64,000 bases of DNA from the NCBI RefSeq assembly GCF_016862315.1, contig NZ_BOMS01000139.1:1-64000 (forward strand), read 5' to 3'. A model generated the notes under the pieces. That model searched no databases. It was not told where the DNA came from and saw only the letters and a program-made list of their open reading frames with translations. Made by a program: the position numbers and the translations under genes. This document shows, in pieces, positions 15,453 to 23,392 of this stretch. Source of the DNA: Actinoplanes palleronii (GTDB lineage: Bacteria > Actinomycetota > Actinomycetes > Mycobacteriales > Micromonosporaceae). Numbering within the stretch: position 1 is the stretch's first letter; every line of letters begins with the position of its first letter.

Positions 15453-18119
15453 TCAGCCCAGGTCCGCGAGGCGGGCCGGTGGGCCGAAGAGGTAGCCCTG
15501 GCCGAGCGGGCAGCCCAGATCGCCGAGCGCCGCGGCCCGCTCGTCGGTCTCGATGCCCTCGGCGACCACGGTGATCCCCAGCTCGGCGCAGATGGCGATG
15601 ACCGAACGGCAGAGCGCACCGGCCCGGTCCGGCGCGGTGTCCACGTCGGTCAGGGTGGAGTCGAGCTTCACCGTGTCCACCGCCATGCCGTGCAGCTGGG
15701 CCAGGGCGTTGTAGCCGCTGCCGAAGTCGTCCAGGGCGACCCGGACGCCGCGGGCGCGCAGCCGTTCCACCACCGCGGCGGCGCGGGGCAGGTCCGGGAT
15801 CCGGAGCGTCTCGGTGATCTCCACGACCAGGCGTTCCGGCGGCATGGCGTGCCGGGCCAGGGCCGCGTCGACGGCGTCCTCGAGACCGTGCTGGCCGAGA
15901 CGGCCGGCCGAGACGTTCACGTGCACGGCGATCGGGCGGCCGTAGCGGTCGGCGAGGGCCTGTGCGTCCGCGCAGGCCTGGTTCAGCACGAAGTCGTCGA
16001 TCGCGGAGACCAGGCCGGTGCGTTCGGCCATGGTGACGAAGACGTCGGGGTGGACCGGGCCGGCGACCGGATCGGTCCACCGGGCCAGCGCCTCGACGGC
16101 GACGGTCGCGCGGTCGCTGAGCCGGACGATCGGCTGGTAGTGAACCTCGAAGCCGGACTCGGCCGGGCTGCCGCCGGTGAGCGCGTTGGCCAGCAGCCGC
16201 GGGAGGTCGGCGTTCGGGCCGTGCACCCGGCCGGTGTAGCGGATCATGGCGCCCTTGCCGCGGCGTTTGACCGCGTACATCGCGGCGTCGGCGCGGCGCA
16301 GCAGCACGTCGGCGGAGAGCCGGTCGCCGGGTTCCGCGGCGACCAGGCCGATGCTGGCGCCGACGCTCACCGAGCGGCCGTCGATCAGGTACGGCTCGCG
16401 GAGCGCGGCCAGCACCCGTTCGCCGACCCCGTCCGCCTCGGCCGCCCACGCCCGCTCCTCCGCAGAGATGGCCAGAGCCGCCAGATCCGCCGGCGAGGCC
16501 GCCGCGGTGGAGGGCGCGAGGTCCGCAGGCGAGGCCGCCTGGGCCGGCGGGGCCGGCACGACGGGCGAGGCCGCGGGGGTCAACGCGCTCACCGGCGCCG
16601 ACCCGTTCACGACAGCCGAGGAGGAGAGCGCCGGAAGCAACGGCGACCCCAGATCGGTACGACGGCGGCCCGGCGACCGCGGCGCCGGCGCCCGTCCGGT
16701 ACCACGCCACCGGCCCACTCCGGCCCGGGCGTCCCCGGTCACCCGGATCCCGGCGCCGGACAGCACGTACCCGCGCCGCCCCACCACCCGGCGCAGCGCG
16801 GAGACCGCACCCCGCTCGGTGGCCGCCGCCTGCTGCCACGCCAGGTCGCTCTGGTCCAGCACGACCGCGAACTCGTCGCCGCCGAGGCGCGCCACCAGGT
16901 CCTGCGGCCGTACCGAAGCGCGCAGCCGCTCCCCGATGGCGTGCAGCACCCGGTCGCCCATCGCGTGCCCGTACGTGTCATTGATCAGCTTGAAGTCGTC
17001 CAGGTCGGCGAAGAGCACCGCCACCGGCGTCCCCCGGTGCTGGGTGGAGTCGAGCGCCAGGACCAGCCGTTCCCGGAACAGCGCCCGGTTCGCCAGCCCG
17101 GTCAGCGGATCGTGGTACGCCTGGTGGTGCAGCCGCCGCTGGGTCTCGGCGACCCGGTTCAGCAGCACCACGTTGTCCAGAATGATGATCATCTGACGGG
17201 TCACCACCAGGCCCAGCCCGAGCCAGCCCAGGTACGCCTGGAACGACGTCAGCGGGTGCCCGGTCGCCGTCCGGGCGAGCAGCACCACCCCGGTGACCAG
17301 CACCGGCACGTACGGAAGCAGCAGGTGGAACCAGTCCCGCTGTGCCGTGGTCCGGTCCGGTGGCAGCGGCAGCTGGCGCGCCGGGCTGAGCGCCGCCAGC
17401 GCGATCATCGCCGGTCCGAGCAGGTGCCCGGCGACCTCCAGCCAGGACGGCCCGAGCCCGAACAGCCGGATGCTGTCGGCCGTCCCGAACGCCACGAGTG
17501 CCGCCCCGATCAGGACCAGCGGCCGCCGCCCGGCCGCCGAGTCCGGCCGGGTGGTCAGCAGCAGCACCACCATGGCGAACAGCACCAGGTCGGCGATCGG
17601 GTAGGCGGCCGCCCACCAGGCCAGCGTGTCCCACGCGGCGATCCGGTCCAGCAGCGTGGCCGGGACCGTCGACCAGCCCAGCGCCAGCACCGACCCGGTG
17701 ATCAGGACGGCGTCGATGAGCAACGCCACCTGGTCGCGCCGGGTCGACGTGGGTATCGGCCGCGGCCGGGTCCGGACCACGGTGAGCAGCCCGATCAGCA
17801 TGCAGCCGGGCAGCACCACGAAGCCGATGTCGAAGATCGAGCGGTCGGCGAACGGGTCCTGGCCGGTCAGGTCCTGGATCACCCACCACAGCCGGACCGA
17901 GGACCACGCGGCCAGCCCGCCGGCCGCGAGCCGCCGCCAGTGGCGTGGGATGCCGGCTCGGCTGCGCGCCGAGATCAGGCAGGCCCAGGCCGCGATCGCG
18001 CCCGCGGCGAGTTGCGCGGTGTCGGTGTAGAGCCGGGGCGCACCCACGAGCTCACCGACCGCGACCACCGCGAGGGTGAGCGCCAGTGTCCCGATCAAGC
18101 GCGCCGTCGTGATCACCAC
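15453..18119 (-). CDS. Membrane GGDEF-EAL c-di-GMP protein with split GGDEF domain
   Basis: The 888-residue protein has about eight to nine membrane segments in the first 310 residues. A GGDEF domain follows (RLGGDEF at 411-417, with the I-site RxxD as RPQD five residues before the motif) and then an EAL domain (EAL at 676-678). EAL metal and catalytic residues look intact: EALARW, VNVSAG, EITET, DDFGSGYN, VKLD and EGIET. The GGDEF domain is interrupted after LDQSDLAWQQ by an Arg/Pro then Ser/Pro/Ala-rich insert of roughly 110 residues, with repeated ASPADLA. The fold resumes at VGERVLAALREP and SVSVGASIGLV (about 583 on). It starts 46 bp after the PP2C gene, so it may be the last gene of the four-gene signalling operon. 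Confidence 0.88.
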   Translation of the reverse strand: MVITTARLIGTLALTLAVVAVGELVGAPRLYTDTAQLAAGAIAAWACLISARSRAGIPRHWRRLAAGGLAAWSSVRLWWVIQDLTGQDPFADRSIFDIGFVVLPGCMLIGLLTVVRTRPRPIPTSTRRDQVALLIDAVLITGSVLALGWSTVPATLLDRIAAWDTLAWWAAAYPIADLVLFAMVVLLLTTRPDSAAGRRPLVLIGAALVAFGTADSIRLFGLGPSWLEVAGHLLGPAMIALAALSPARQLPLPPDRTTAQRDWFHLLLPYVPVLVTGVVLLARTATGHPLTSFQAYLGWLGLGLVVTRQMIIILDNVVLLNRVAETQRRLHHQAYHDPLTGLANRALFRERLVLALDSTQHRGTPVAVLFADLDDFKLINDTYGHAMGDRVLHAIGERLRASVRPQDLVARLGGDEFAVVLDQSDLAWQQAAATERGAVSALRRVVGRRGYVLSGAGIRVTGDARAGVGRWRGTGRAPAPRSPGRRRTDLGSPLLPALSSSAVVNGSAPVSALTPAASPVVPAPPAQAASPADLAPSTAAASPADLAALAISAEERAWAAEADGVGERVLAALREPYLIDGRSVSVGASIGLVAAEPGDRLSADVLLRRADAAMYAVKRRGKGAMIRYTGRVHGPNADLPRLLANALTGGSPAESGFEVHYQPIVRLSDRATVAVEALARWTDPVAGPVHPDVFVTMAERTGLVSAIDDFVLNQACADAQALADRYGRPIAVHVNVSAGRLGQHGLEDAVDAALARHAMPPERLVVEITETLRIPDLPRAAAVVERLRARGVRVALDDFGSGYNALAQLHGMAVDTVKLDSTLTDVDTAPDRAGALCRSVIAICAELGITVVAEGIETDERAAALGDLGCPLGQGYLFGPPARLADLG

Positions 18120-18165
18120 CAGTCTCCGGGCCGCGGATGGCCCGCGGCCGGATGAAAATACCGGC

Positions 18166-18888
18166 TCAGTCCCCGTCGGTCACGTCGGCGATGACGACCG
18201 TGACATTGTCGGGGCCTCCACCGCGCAACGCGAGATCGACGAGCCTCTCCGCGCAGGCCTTGGGGTCGGGCACGGTACGCATCTCTTCTTCGATGGTCGC
18301 ATCCGTCACCACACCGGTGAGACCGTCGCTGCAGAGCAGCCACCGGTCGCCCGGCTGGGGCTCGACGATGACGTACGCCGGGCTGACCGGCTCGCCCTGC
18401 AGCACCCGGGTGACGACGGCGCGCCGCGGGTGCGCGGCCGCCTCCTCCGGCTTGATCAGGCCCTGGTCGACCAGCATCTGGACGTACGTGTCGTCCTTGG
18501 TCAGCTGGTTCAGCCGGCCGTCGCGGAGCAGGTACGCCCGGGAGTCGCCGACGTGGGCCATCGCCGCCCGCTCGCCGTTGAAGAGCACTGCCGTCAGCGT
18601 GGTGCCCATACCCTGCAGCGAGGGGTCGGCGGCCACCGTCTCGGCGATCCGCCGGTTGGCCAGTTCCAGCCCTTTGTGCAGCGCGTCCATCTGATGTTCG
18701 GTGTCGATCGGCGCGTCGAGCGATTCCATGGACTCCACGGTGATCCGGCTGGCCAGATCGCCGGCGGCCATGCCGCCCATGCCGTCGGCGACAACGAGAA
18801 GCCGATCACCGGCGTAGTGACCGTCCTCGTTGTTGCTCCGGACGTGTCCTTGGTCGGTGACGGCCGCCCACCGCAGGTGCAAGGTCAT
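18166..18888 (-). CDS. PP2C-type serine/threonine phosphatase
   Basis: The 240-residue protein is a soluble single-domain PP2C phosphatase of the PstP/PrpC type. Metal-binding motifs are all visible: VRSNNEDGHY, VVADGMGGMAAGDLAS, AHVGDSRAYLLRDG, LCSDGLTGVV and GGPDNVTVVIAD. No membrane segment is present, unlike mycobacterial PstP. I chose ATG at 18888; longer starts add residues without family similarity. An imperfect hairpin (arms 18892-18903 and 18916-18927) lies immediately upstream of the start and might modulate expression. The membrane protein gene ends 75 bp upstream and the GGDEF-EAL gene begins 46 bp downstream. Confidence 0.92.
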   Translation of the reverse strand: MTLHLRWAAVTDQGHVRSNNEDGHYAGDRLLVVADGMGGMAAGDLASRITVESMESLDAPIDTEHQMDALHKGLELANRRIAETVAADPSLQGMGTTLTAVLFNGERAAMAHVGDSRAYLLRDGRLNQLTKDDTYVQMLVDQGLIKPEEAAAHPRRAVVTRVLQGEPVSPAYVIVEPQPGDRWLLCSDGLTGVVTDATIEEEMRTVPDPKACAERLVDLALRGGGPDNVTVVIADVTDGD

Positions 18889-18963
18889 GGCGTGCAGCCT
18901 GCCAGGTCGATGGCTGGCTGTCTGCACGTGGTAGGCGGCATGTCGCACATGTCGTTGCTGAAA

Positions 18964-19995
18964 CTACTCTCCGGCCCGGTCACGGGGCCGCCCCAGGCAC
19001 CTGGGATCGATTTCAGTCACCTTCCGTGTCGGCGCGATCCATTCCAGTACTGATTCCTCCACCGCCCAGCCGCGGACCGCCACCGCGCTCTCCGGCGGAT
19101 TCACCGGCTCGGGGCAGAGCGTCTTGGACTGCACCTCGCCGTTCGGGATGAAGATCACCTCGCCGCCGGGCTGCAGCATGGTCGTCGAGGTGTCGTCGAC
19201 CGCGATCAGCTGACCGCGGATCACCTCGCGGGCCGGTTCGCCCGCCGGGCCGACCTCGATCGCGCTGCTGGGCAGCACCGGCGCGCGCAGGAACGTCACG
19301 CCGATCACGATCGGCAGCGCGAGGGCCGCGCCGACCGCCGGCCAGTGGGTGACCAGCCGCGCCCAGCGGGCCGGCACCGGGCCGGTGAACAGCGGGCCGA
19401 GCAGCGGCGGGACCGCGAGCATCAGGGCCGTGCCGTAGTCGCCGCCGCGCACCGCGGCGACCACCCCCGGCCACACGAAGATCAGGACGAGCGCGCCGGT
19501 GAGGACCGGCACGCCCAGGGTGATCCAGCGCATCAGCCAGGGCTCGGCGCGCAGCCGCTGCACCGCGGTGAGGCCGAGCACCGCGACGATCATCAGTTCC
19601 AGGGTGGGCAGCAGCCGCAGCTGCCAGGTGAAGGCGGCGATCATGATGGCGATCAGCACCACCCAGTCCGGCATCCGCAGCGCGGCGATCGAGATCGGCG
19701 AGCGCCCGGCGTCCTCCGGCTTGCTCACCAGCAGGATGCCGCCGAGCACCCGCAGGGTCAGGATCACCGCGGGTACGGCCCAGCTGAGCGTGATGAACAG
19801 GGCGCTGACCATGCCGAGCGGGTTGATGTACTGGACCAGCAGCAGCATGGTCGGCAGGTCCTGGCGGCTGAGGTACCAGAGCCGCAGCACCAGCAGCATC
19901 AGCGGGAACGCGGGCAGCACGGTGAGCAGCCAGTTCAGCTGCGACCGCCGCCGCCGGGGCGCGATCACCGGCCCGGGAACGAAGATGTCGCTCAC
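18964..19995 (-). CDS. Multi-pass membrane protein partnered with solute-binding protein
   Basis: I do not recognise a family for this 343-residue protein. It has about eight hydrophobic segments from residue 20 to about 250. A soluble C-terminal part of about 90 residues follows (from VGPAGEPAREVIRGQ), predicted to be beta-rich. GTG at 19995 overlaps the stop of the solute-binding protein as GTGA, so the two proteins are almost certainly made together and may form a complex. It does not look like an ABC permease: I see no EAA loop and there is no ATPase gene nearby. A sensor or scaffold role is inferred from the neighbours. Confidence 0.7.
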   Translation of the reverse strand: MSDIFVPGPVIAPRRRRSQLNWLLTVLPAFPLMLLVLRLWYLSRQDLPTMLLLVQYINPLGMVSALFITLSWAVPAVILTLRVLGGILLVSKPEDAGRSPISIAALRMPDWVVLIAIMIAAFTWQLRLLPTLELMIVAVLGLTAVQRLRAEPWLMRWITLGVPVLTGALVLIFVWPGVVAAVRGGDYGTALMLAVPPLLGPLFTGPVPARWARLVTHWPAVGAALALPIVIGVTFLRAPVLPSSAIEVGPAGEPAREVIRGQLIAVDDTSTTMLQPGGEVIFIPNGEVQSKTLCPEPVNPPESAVAVRGWAVEESVLEWIAPTRKVTEIDPRCLGRPRDRAGE

Positions 19996-21221
19996 TGCAG
20001 CAGGTCCTCCCACGGGAGTTCCCGCACGTCCGGCCGGTCGATCCGCGGCTGCTCGGCGACCGCGATCGGCGTGCGCTTGTTCGCCGCCACCTCGACCTGC
20101 AGGTTGTCTTGATAGGCCCGCTCCCACCGGTCGTCGCGGGAGTCCTTGTACGACCGGTACAGCGTGATGTCGACGAGCTTCTTCAGCGCCGGGTTCTCCC
20201 CGACGTTGACCCCCCACGCCTCGGTCGGGTCCAGGCCCAGGTCCCAGTGCTCGTACTTGGCCGGGAACTTCGCCTTCCACCCGGCCAGGATCGCCGCGTC
20301 GGTGCTGACCGCGTCGACCTCCCGCTTGTCGAGCATCGCGAAGCACTCCCGGACCCGGTTCTTCCGGTACACCGTGGCGCCGAAGGTCGCGGGCGCGGCC
20401 TCGCTCGTCGAGGTGGAGAGCGTGCAGACCTTCTGACCGCGCAGATCCTCGAGCGAGGAGATCGGATCGTGGCCCTTCAGGGTGATCACCGACTGCTCGG
20501 TGTAGAGGTAGGCCTTGGAGAACGTCACACCGGCCATGTCCTCGCGCTTCTGCGTGATGCTGTAGCTGGCGATCACCATCTTGACCGGGACCCGCGCGCC
20601 GTTCTCGTCGGTCGCCTGCATCCGGGCCCGGTCCTCGGACTCCATGCCGTAGAACTTCACCCGGTCACGGCCGAACCCGAGATCCTCGGCGATCATGTAG
20701 GCGATGTCGATGTCGAACCCGGACCAGATATCCGTCGCCGGGTCGTGGTAGGCCGTGCCGTACTGGTCGTCCTTGACCCCGACGGTCAGCACCGGCCAGC
20801 TGTCCACCCCGGACTGCGCGCGCAGCTCGGCGAGCGACGGCGGCCCGCCCACCAGCAGCCGGACCATGGTCAGCCCGACTGCCAGCACCAGCGCCAGCCC
20901 GAGCGCCGCCAGCCGGAACGCGGCCATGGTGAACCGCTCCGGCCGATCCGGCATCGGCTGCGGCGACGCGTCGGTCTCCGAGGCCGGTGCCAGCGGCAGG
21001 GGCTGCGGCATCCGTCCCTCGTCGACGGCCTCCTGCACCGCGATGTCCCGGGCCGCGATGTCCTCCACGGTCCGCCGGCGCAGTTTCCAGACCCGGCGGA
21101 TCTGCGGCGGGACGTCACCGCGCAGCGCACCGCTCAGCGCACCGCTCAGCAGCGGCCCCACCCGCGGCGGGGCGCCACCAGGAGCCTCGGCTTCCCCGGA
21201 ATCCTCCGCACTGTCCCCCAT
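19992..21221 (-). CDS. Membrane-anchored family 3 solute-binding protein
   Basis: The 409-residue protein has a Pro/Glu-rich cytoplasmic N-terminus (1-99), one membrane segment (about 100-124) and an extracellular family 3 periplasmic-binding domain (about 144-385). The domain has the usual stretches LTVGVKDDQYG, WSGFDIDIAYMIAEDLGF, VIASYSITQKREDMAGVTFS and DAVSTDAAILAGW. Such domains bind amino acids or related small molecules. Normal transport versions are lipoproteins; a cytoplasmic tail with a membrane anchor and the absence of ABC genes point to sensing. The tail contains an Arg-rich juxtamembrane stretch (RRVWKLRRRTVEDIAARD). ATG at 21221. First gene of the operon with the membrane protein, PP2C and probably GGDEF-EAL genes. 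Confidence 0.85.
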   Translation of the reverse strand: MGDSAEDSGEAEAPGGAPPRVGPLLSGALSGALRGDVPPQIRRVWKLRRRTVEDIAARDIAVQEAVDEGRMPQPLPLAPASETDASPQPMPDRPERFTMAAFRLAALGLALVLAVGLTMVRLLVGGPPSLAELRAQSGVDSWPVLTVGVKDDQYGTAYHDPATDIWSGFDIDIAYMIAEDLGFGRDRVKFYGMESEDRARMQATDENGARVPVKMVIASYSITQKREDMAGVTFSKAYLYTEQSVITLKGHDPISSLEDLRGQKVCTLSTSTSEAAPATFGATVYRKNRVRECFAMLDKREVDAVSTDAAILAGWKAKFPAKYEHWDLGLDPTEAWGVNVGENPALKKLVDITLYRSYKDSRDDRWERAYQDNLQVEVAANKRTPIAVAEQPRIDRPDVRELPWEDLLQ

Positions 21222-21268
21222 GGCCCTCCCCCAACTCTCGCGGTCGGGGCCATGGTGCCACCATCACG

Positions 21269-21499
21269 TCACGGAACGGGGTCCCCGGTACCGAAAGGGA
21301 CACGCGGACCACATCGGATCAGCCGTCCCGCGGCCAGCCGCAGCCCCTTGCGCAGGCCGTACCGGTCGATGGCGGTCAGGGCGTAAGCGCTGCACGTCGG
21401 CTGGAAGCGGCAGCGGGTCGGCAGCCGCGGCGAGACCTTCCGATACGCGCGGATCGCCCCGATCACCACCCGCTGCGCGACTCGCGGCTCGCCTTCCAC
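21269..21499 (-). CDS. yidD: Membrane protein insertion efficiency factor YidD
   Basis: YidD is a small membrane-associated protein that assists YidC-dependent membrane insertion. The 76-residue product shows the family signature RCRFQPTCSAYALTAIDRYG and an amphipathic N-terminus (RVVIGAIRAYRKVSPRLP). It is not next to rnpA or rpmH, so it is not the origin-proximal copy context. I chose GTG at 21499. The AAAAGGGG that could serve as its ribosome binding site is the conserved end of the composite repeat at 21505-21650; GTG at 21502 is an alternative. Confidence 0.85.
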   Translation of the reverse strand: MEGEPRVAQRVVIGAIRAYRKVSPRLPTRCRFQPTCSAYALTAIDRYGLRKGLRLAAGRLIRCGPRVPFGTGDPVP

Positions 21500-21504
21500 C
21501 ACAA

Positions 21505-21650
21505 CCCCTTTTCGGTACGAATACGGAGCGGCCGTCCGCAGGCTACAAGCCACGCCCCGTGGTGGTCTCGCGCGAGGTCCGTCCGTCACAAGGCCGCAGC
21601 GCGCCGCCAGGGGTGTCTCCGCGCCGCGGAGACACCCCTGAGCACCAGCC
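21505..21650 (+). repeat. Composite repeat element, copy A
   Basis: The left part (about 21505-21580) contains the blocks CCCCTTTTCGGTACGAATAC and GCAGGCTACAAGCC. The right part holds a perfect inverted repeat with 16-bp arms (CAGGGGTGTCTCCGCG at 21608-21623 and its complement at 21625-21640), followed by AGCACCAGCC. It lies between the treZ stop and yidD, and the hairpin is a plausible treZ terminator. The same layout recurs at 53784-53948 and, inverted, at 54373-54537. Confidence 0.88.
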
Positions 21651-21658
21651 GAAACCCG

Positions 21659-23392
21659 TCAGCGGGAGGTGCGGACCACCACGGCGCTCTCCGGCGGCAG
21701 CACCACCCGGTCGCGTTCCAGCACCACGCCCTCGGCCGTCGCCAGCAGCACCGCCGACGGCACCGCCCGCAGGCTGACCGTCTGCGCGGTGGACGCCAGG
21801 TTCGCCGCCACCGCGTGCCGCCCGCGCCGGATCACCACGAACTGGTCGCCGTGCCACACCTCGACCTCGGACAGCCACGGATCGGTCAGGTCGGGCACCT
21901 CGCGGCGCAGCTTGATCAGTCGCTGGTACAGCGTGAACATGTCCGCGTGCCCCGGCTTGCCCAGCTCGGACCAGTCCAGCTTGGACCGCTCGAAGGTGGC
22001 CGGGTCCTGCGGGTCGGGCACGTCGGCCTCGTCCCAGCCGTGCCGGGAGAACTCGCGCCGGCGGCCGTTCTGCACCGCCGCGGCCAGCTCCGGCTCGGGG
22101 TGGCTGGTGAAGAACTGCCAGGGGCTGCTCGCCCCCCACTCCTCGCCCATGAACAGCATCGGCGTGAACGGCGAGGTGAGCAGCAGGGTCGCGCCGACCT
22201 TGAGCAGCGCCGGCGACAGCGTGGCGGTGAGCCGGTCGCCGATCGCCCGGTTGCCGATCTGGTCGTGGTTCTGCAGGAACGCCACGAACCGGTGGCCTGC
22301 GGTGCGCTGCCGGTCGACCGGGCGCCCGTGCCGGCGGCCGCGGAACGACGACCACGTGCCGGCGTGGAAGAACGCGCCCTCCAGCACGGTACGCAGGCAG
22401 TCGAGCGACCCGAAGTCCCCGTAGTACCCCTGGCGTTCCCCGGTGAGCAGCGAGTGCAGCGCGTGGTGCACGTCGTCGTCCCACTGGGCCTGCAGGCCGT
22501 ACCCGCCGGCCTCGCGCGGGGTGATCAGCTTGGGGTCGTTCAGGTCGGACTCGGCGATCAGCGAGAGCGGCCGGCGCAGCGCGGTGGAGAGCGACTCCAC
22601 CTCGACCGCGAGCTGCTCCAGCAGGTGTTCGGCGCCCTCGTCGTGCAGCGCGTGCACGGCGTCCAGCCGCAGGCCGTCGATGTGGTAGTCGCGCAGCCAC
22701 ATCAGCACGCTGTCGGCGATGTACCGGCGCACCTCACCGGAGTCCGGCCCGTCCAGGTTCAGCGAGCTGCCCCAGGTGTTGGCGCCGGCGCTCAGGTACG
22801 GCGCGAACATCGGCGCGTACGCCCCGCTCGGCCCGAAGTGGTTGTAGACCACGTCGAGCACCACGCCCAGCCCCTTGGCGTGTGCCGCGTCGACGAACCG
22901 CTTCAGCCCGTCCGGCCCTCCGTACGCCTCGTGCGGCGCGAACCAGCAGACCCCGTCGTAGCCCCAGTTGTGCTGGCCGTTGAACGCGTTGACCGGCAGC
23001 AGCTCGACCAGGTCGACACCGAGGGCGACCAGGTGGTCCAGCCGCTCGATCGCCGAGTCGAACGTGCCGGCCGGCGTGAACGTGCCGATGTGCAGCTCGT
23101 AGAGCACCGCGCCGGGCAGTTGCCGGCCGGTCCAGGCCCGGTCGGTCCAGGCGAACGCGTTGTGGTCGTAGACCCGGCTGGGCCCGTGCACACCCTGCGG
23201 CTGCCAGGCCGAACGCGGGTCGGGCACCGGGGTCGCGAAGTCGGGCAGGACGTAGGAGTAGTCCGTTCCCGGGCCGGCCGACGGCACGTCGAGTCGCCAC
23301 CACCCGCCGTCGGTGGACTCCATCTGGTGCACCTGGTCGTCCAGGCGCAGCTGGGGCGACTTCTCCGGCGCCCATACCTCGAAGGTAGTCAT
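21659..23392 (-). CDS. treZ: Malto-oligosyltrehalose trehalohydrolase
   Basis: TreZ releases trehalose from the maltooligosyltrehalose made by TreY. The 577-residue GH13 protein has an N-terminal carbohydrate-binding-like domain (FEVWAPEKSPQLRLDD). The catalytic barrel follows with DVVYNHFGPSGAY, the nucleophile region DGLRLDAVHALHD, the acid LIAESDLNDP and FLQNHDQIGNRA. ATG at 23392 overlaps the treY stop as ATGA. It is the last gene of treX-treY-treZ, with a composite repeat just beyond the stop. Confidence 0.96.
   Translation of the reverse strand: MTTFEVWAPEKSPQLRLDDQVHQMESTDGGWWRLDVPSAGPGTDYSYVLPDFATPVPDPRSAWQPQGVHGPSRVYDHNAFAWTDRAWTGRQLPGAVLYELHIGTFTPAGTFDSAIERLDHLVALGVDLVELLPVNAFNGQHNWGYDGVCWFAPHEAYGGPDGLKRFVDAAHAKGLGVVLDVVYNHFGPSGAYAPMFAPYLSAGANTWGSSLNLDGPDSGEVRRYIADSVLMWLRDYHIDGLRLDAVHALHDEGAEHLLEQLAVEVESLSTALRRPLSLIAESDLNDPKLITPREAGGYGLQAQWDDDVHHALHSLLTGERQGYYGDFGSLDCLRTVLEGAFFHAGTWSSFRGRRHGRPVDRQRTAGHRFVAFLQNHDQIGNRAIGDRLTATLSPALLKVGATLLLTSPFTPMLFMGEEWGASSPWQFFTSHPEPELAAAVQNGRRREFSRHGWDEADVPDPQDPATFERSKLDWSELGKPGHADMFTLYQRLIKLRREVPDLTDPWLSEVEVWHGDQFVVIRRGRHAVAANLASTAQTVSLRAVPSAVLLATAEGVVLERDRVVLPPESAVVVRTSR

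Noticed and set aside
21269..21499. Replication origin region because of yidD
   Set aside because: No rpmH, rnpA, yidC, dnaA or DnaA-box cluster is nearby.
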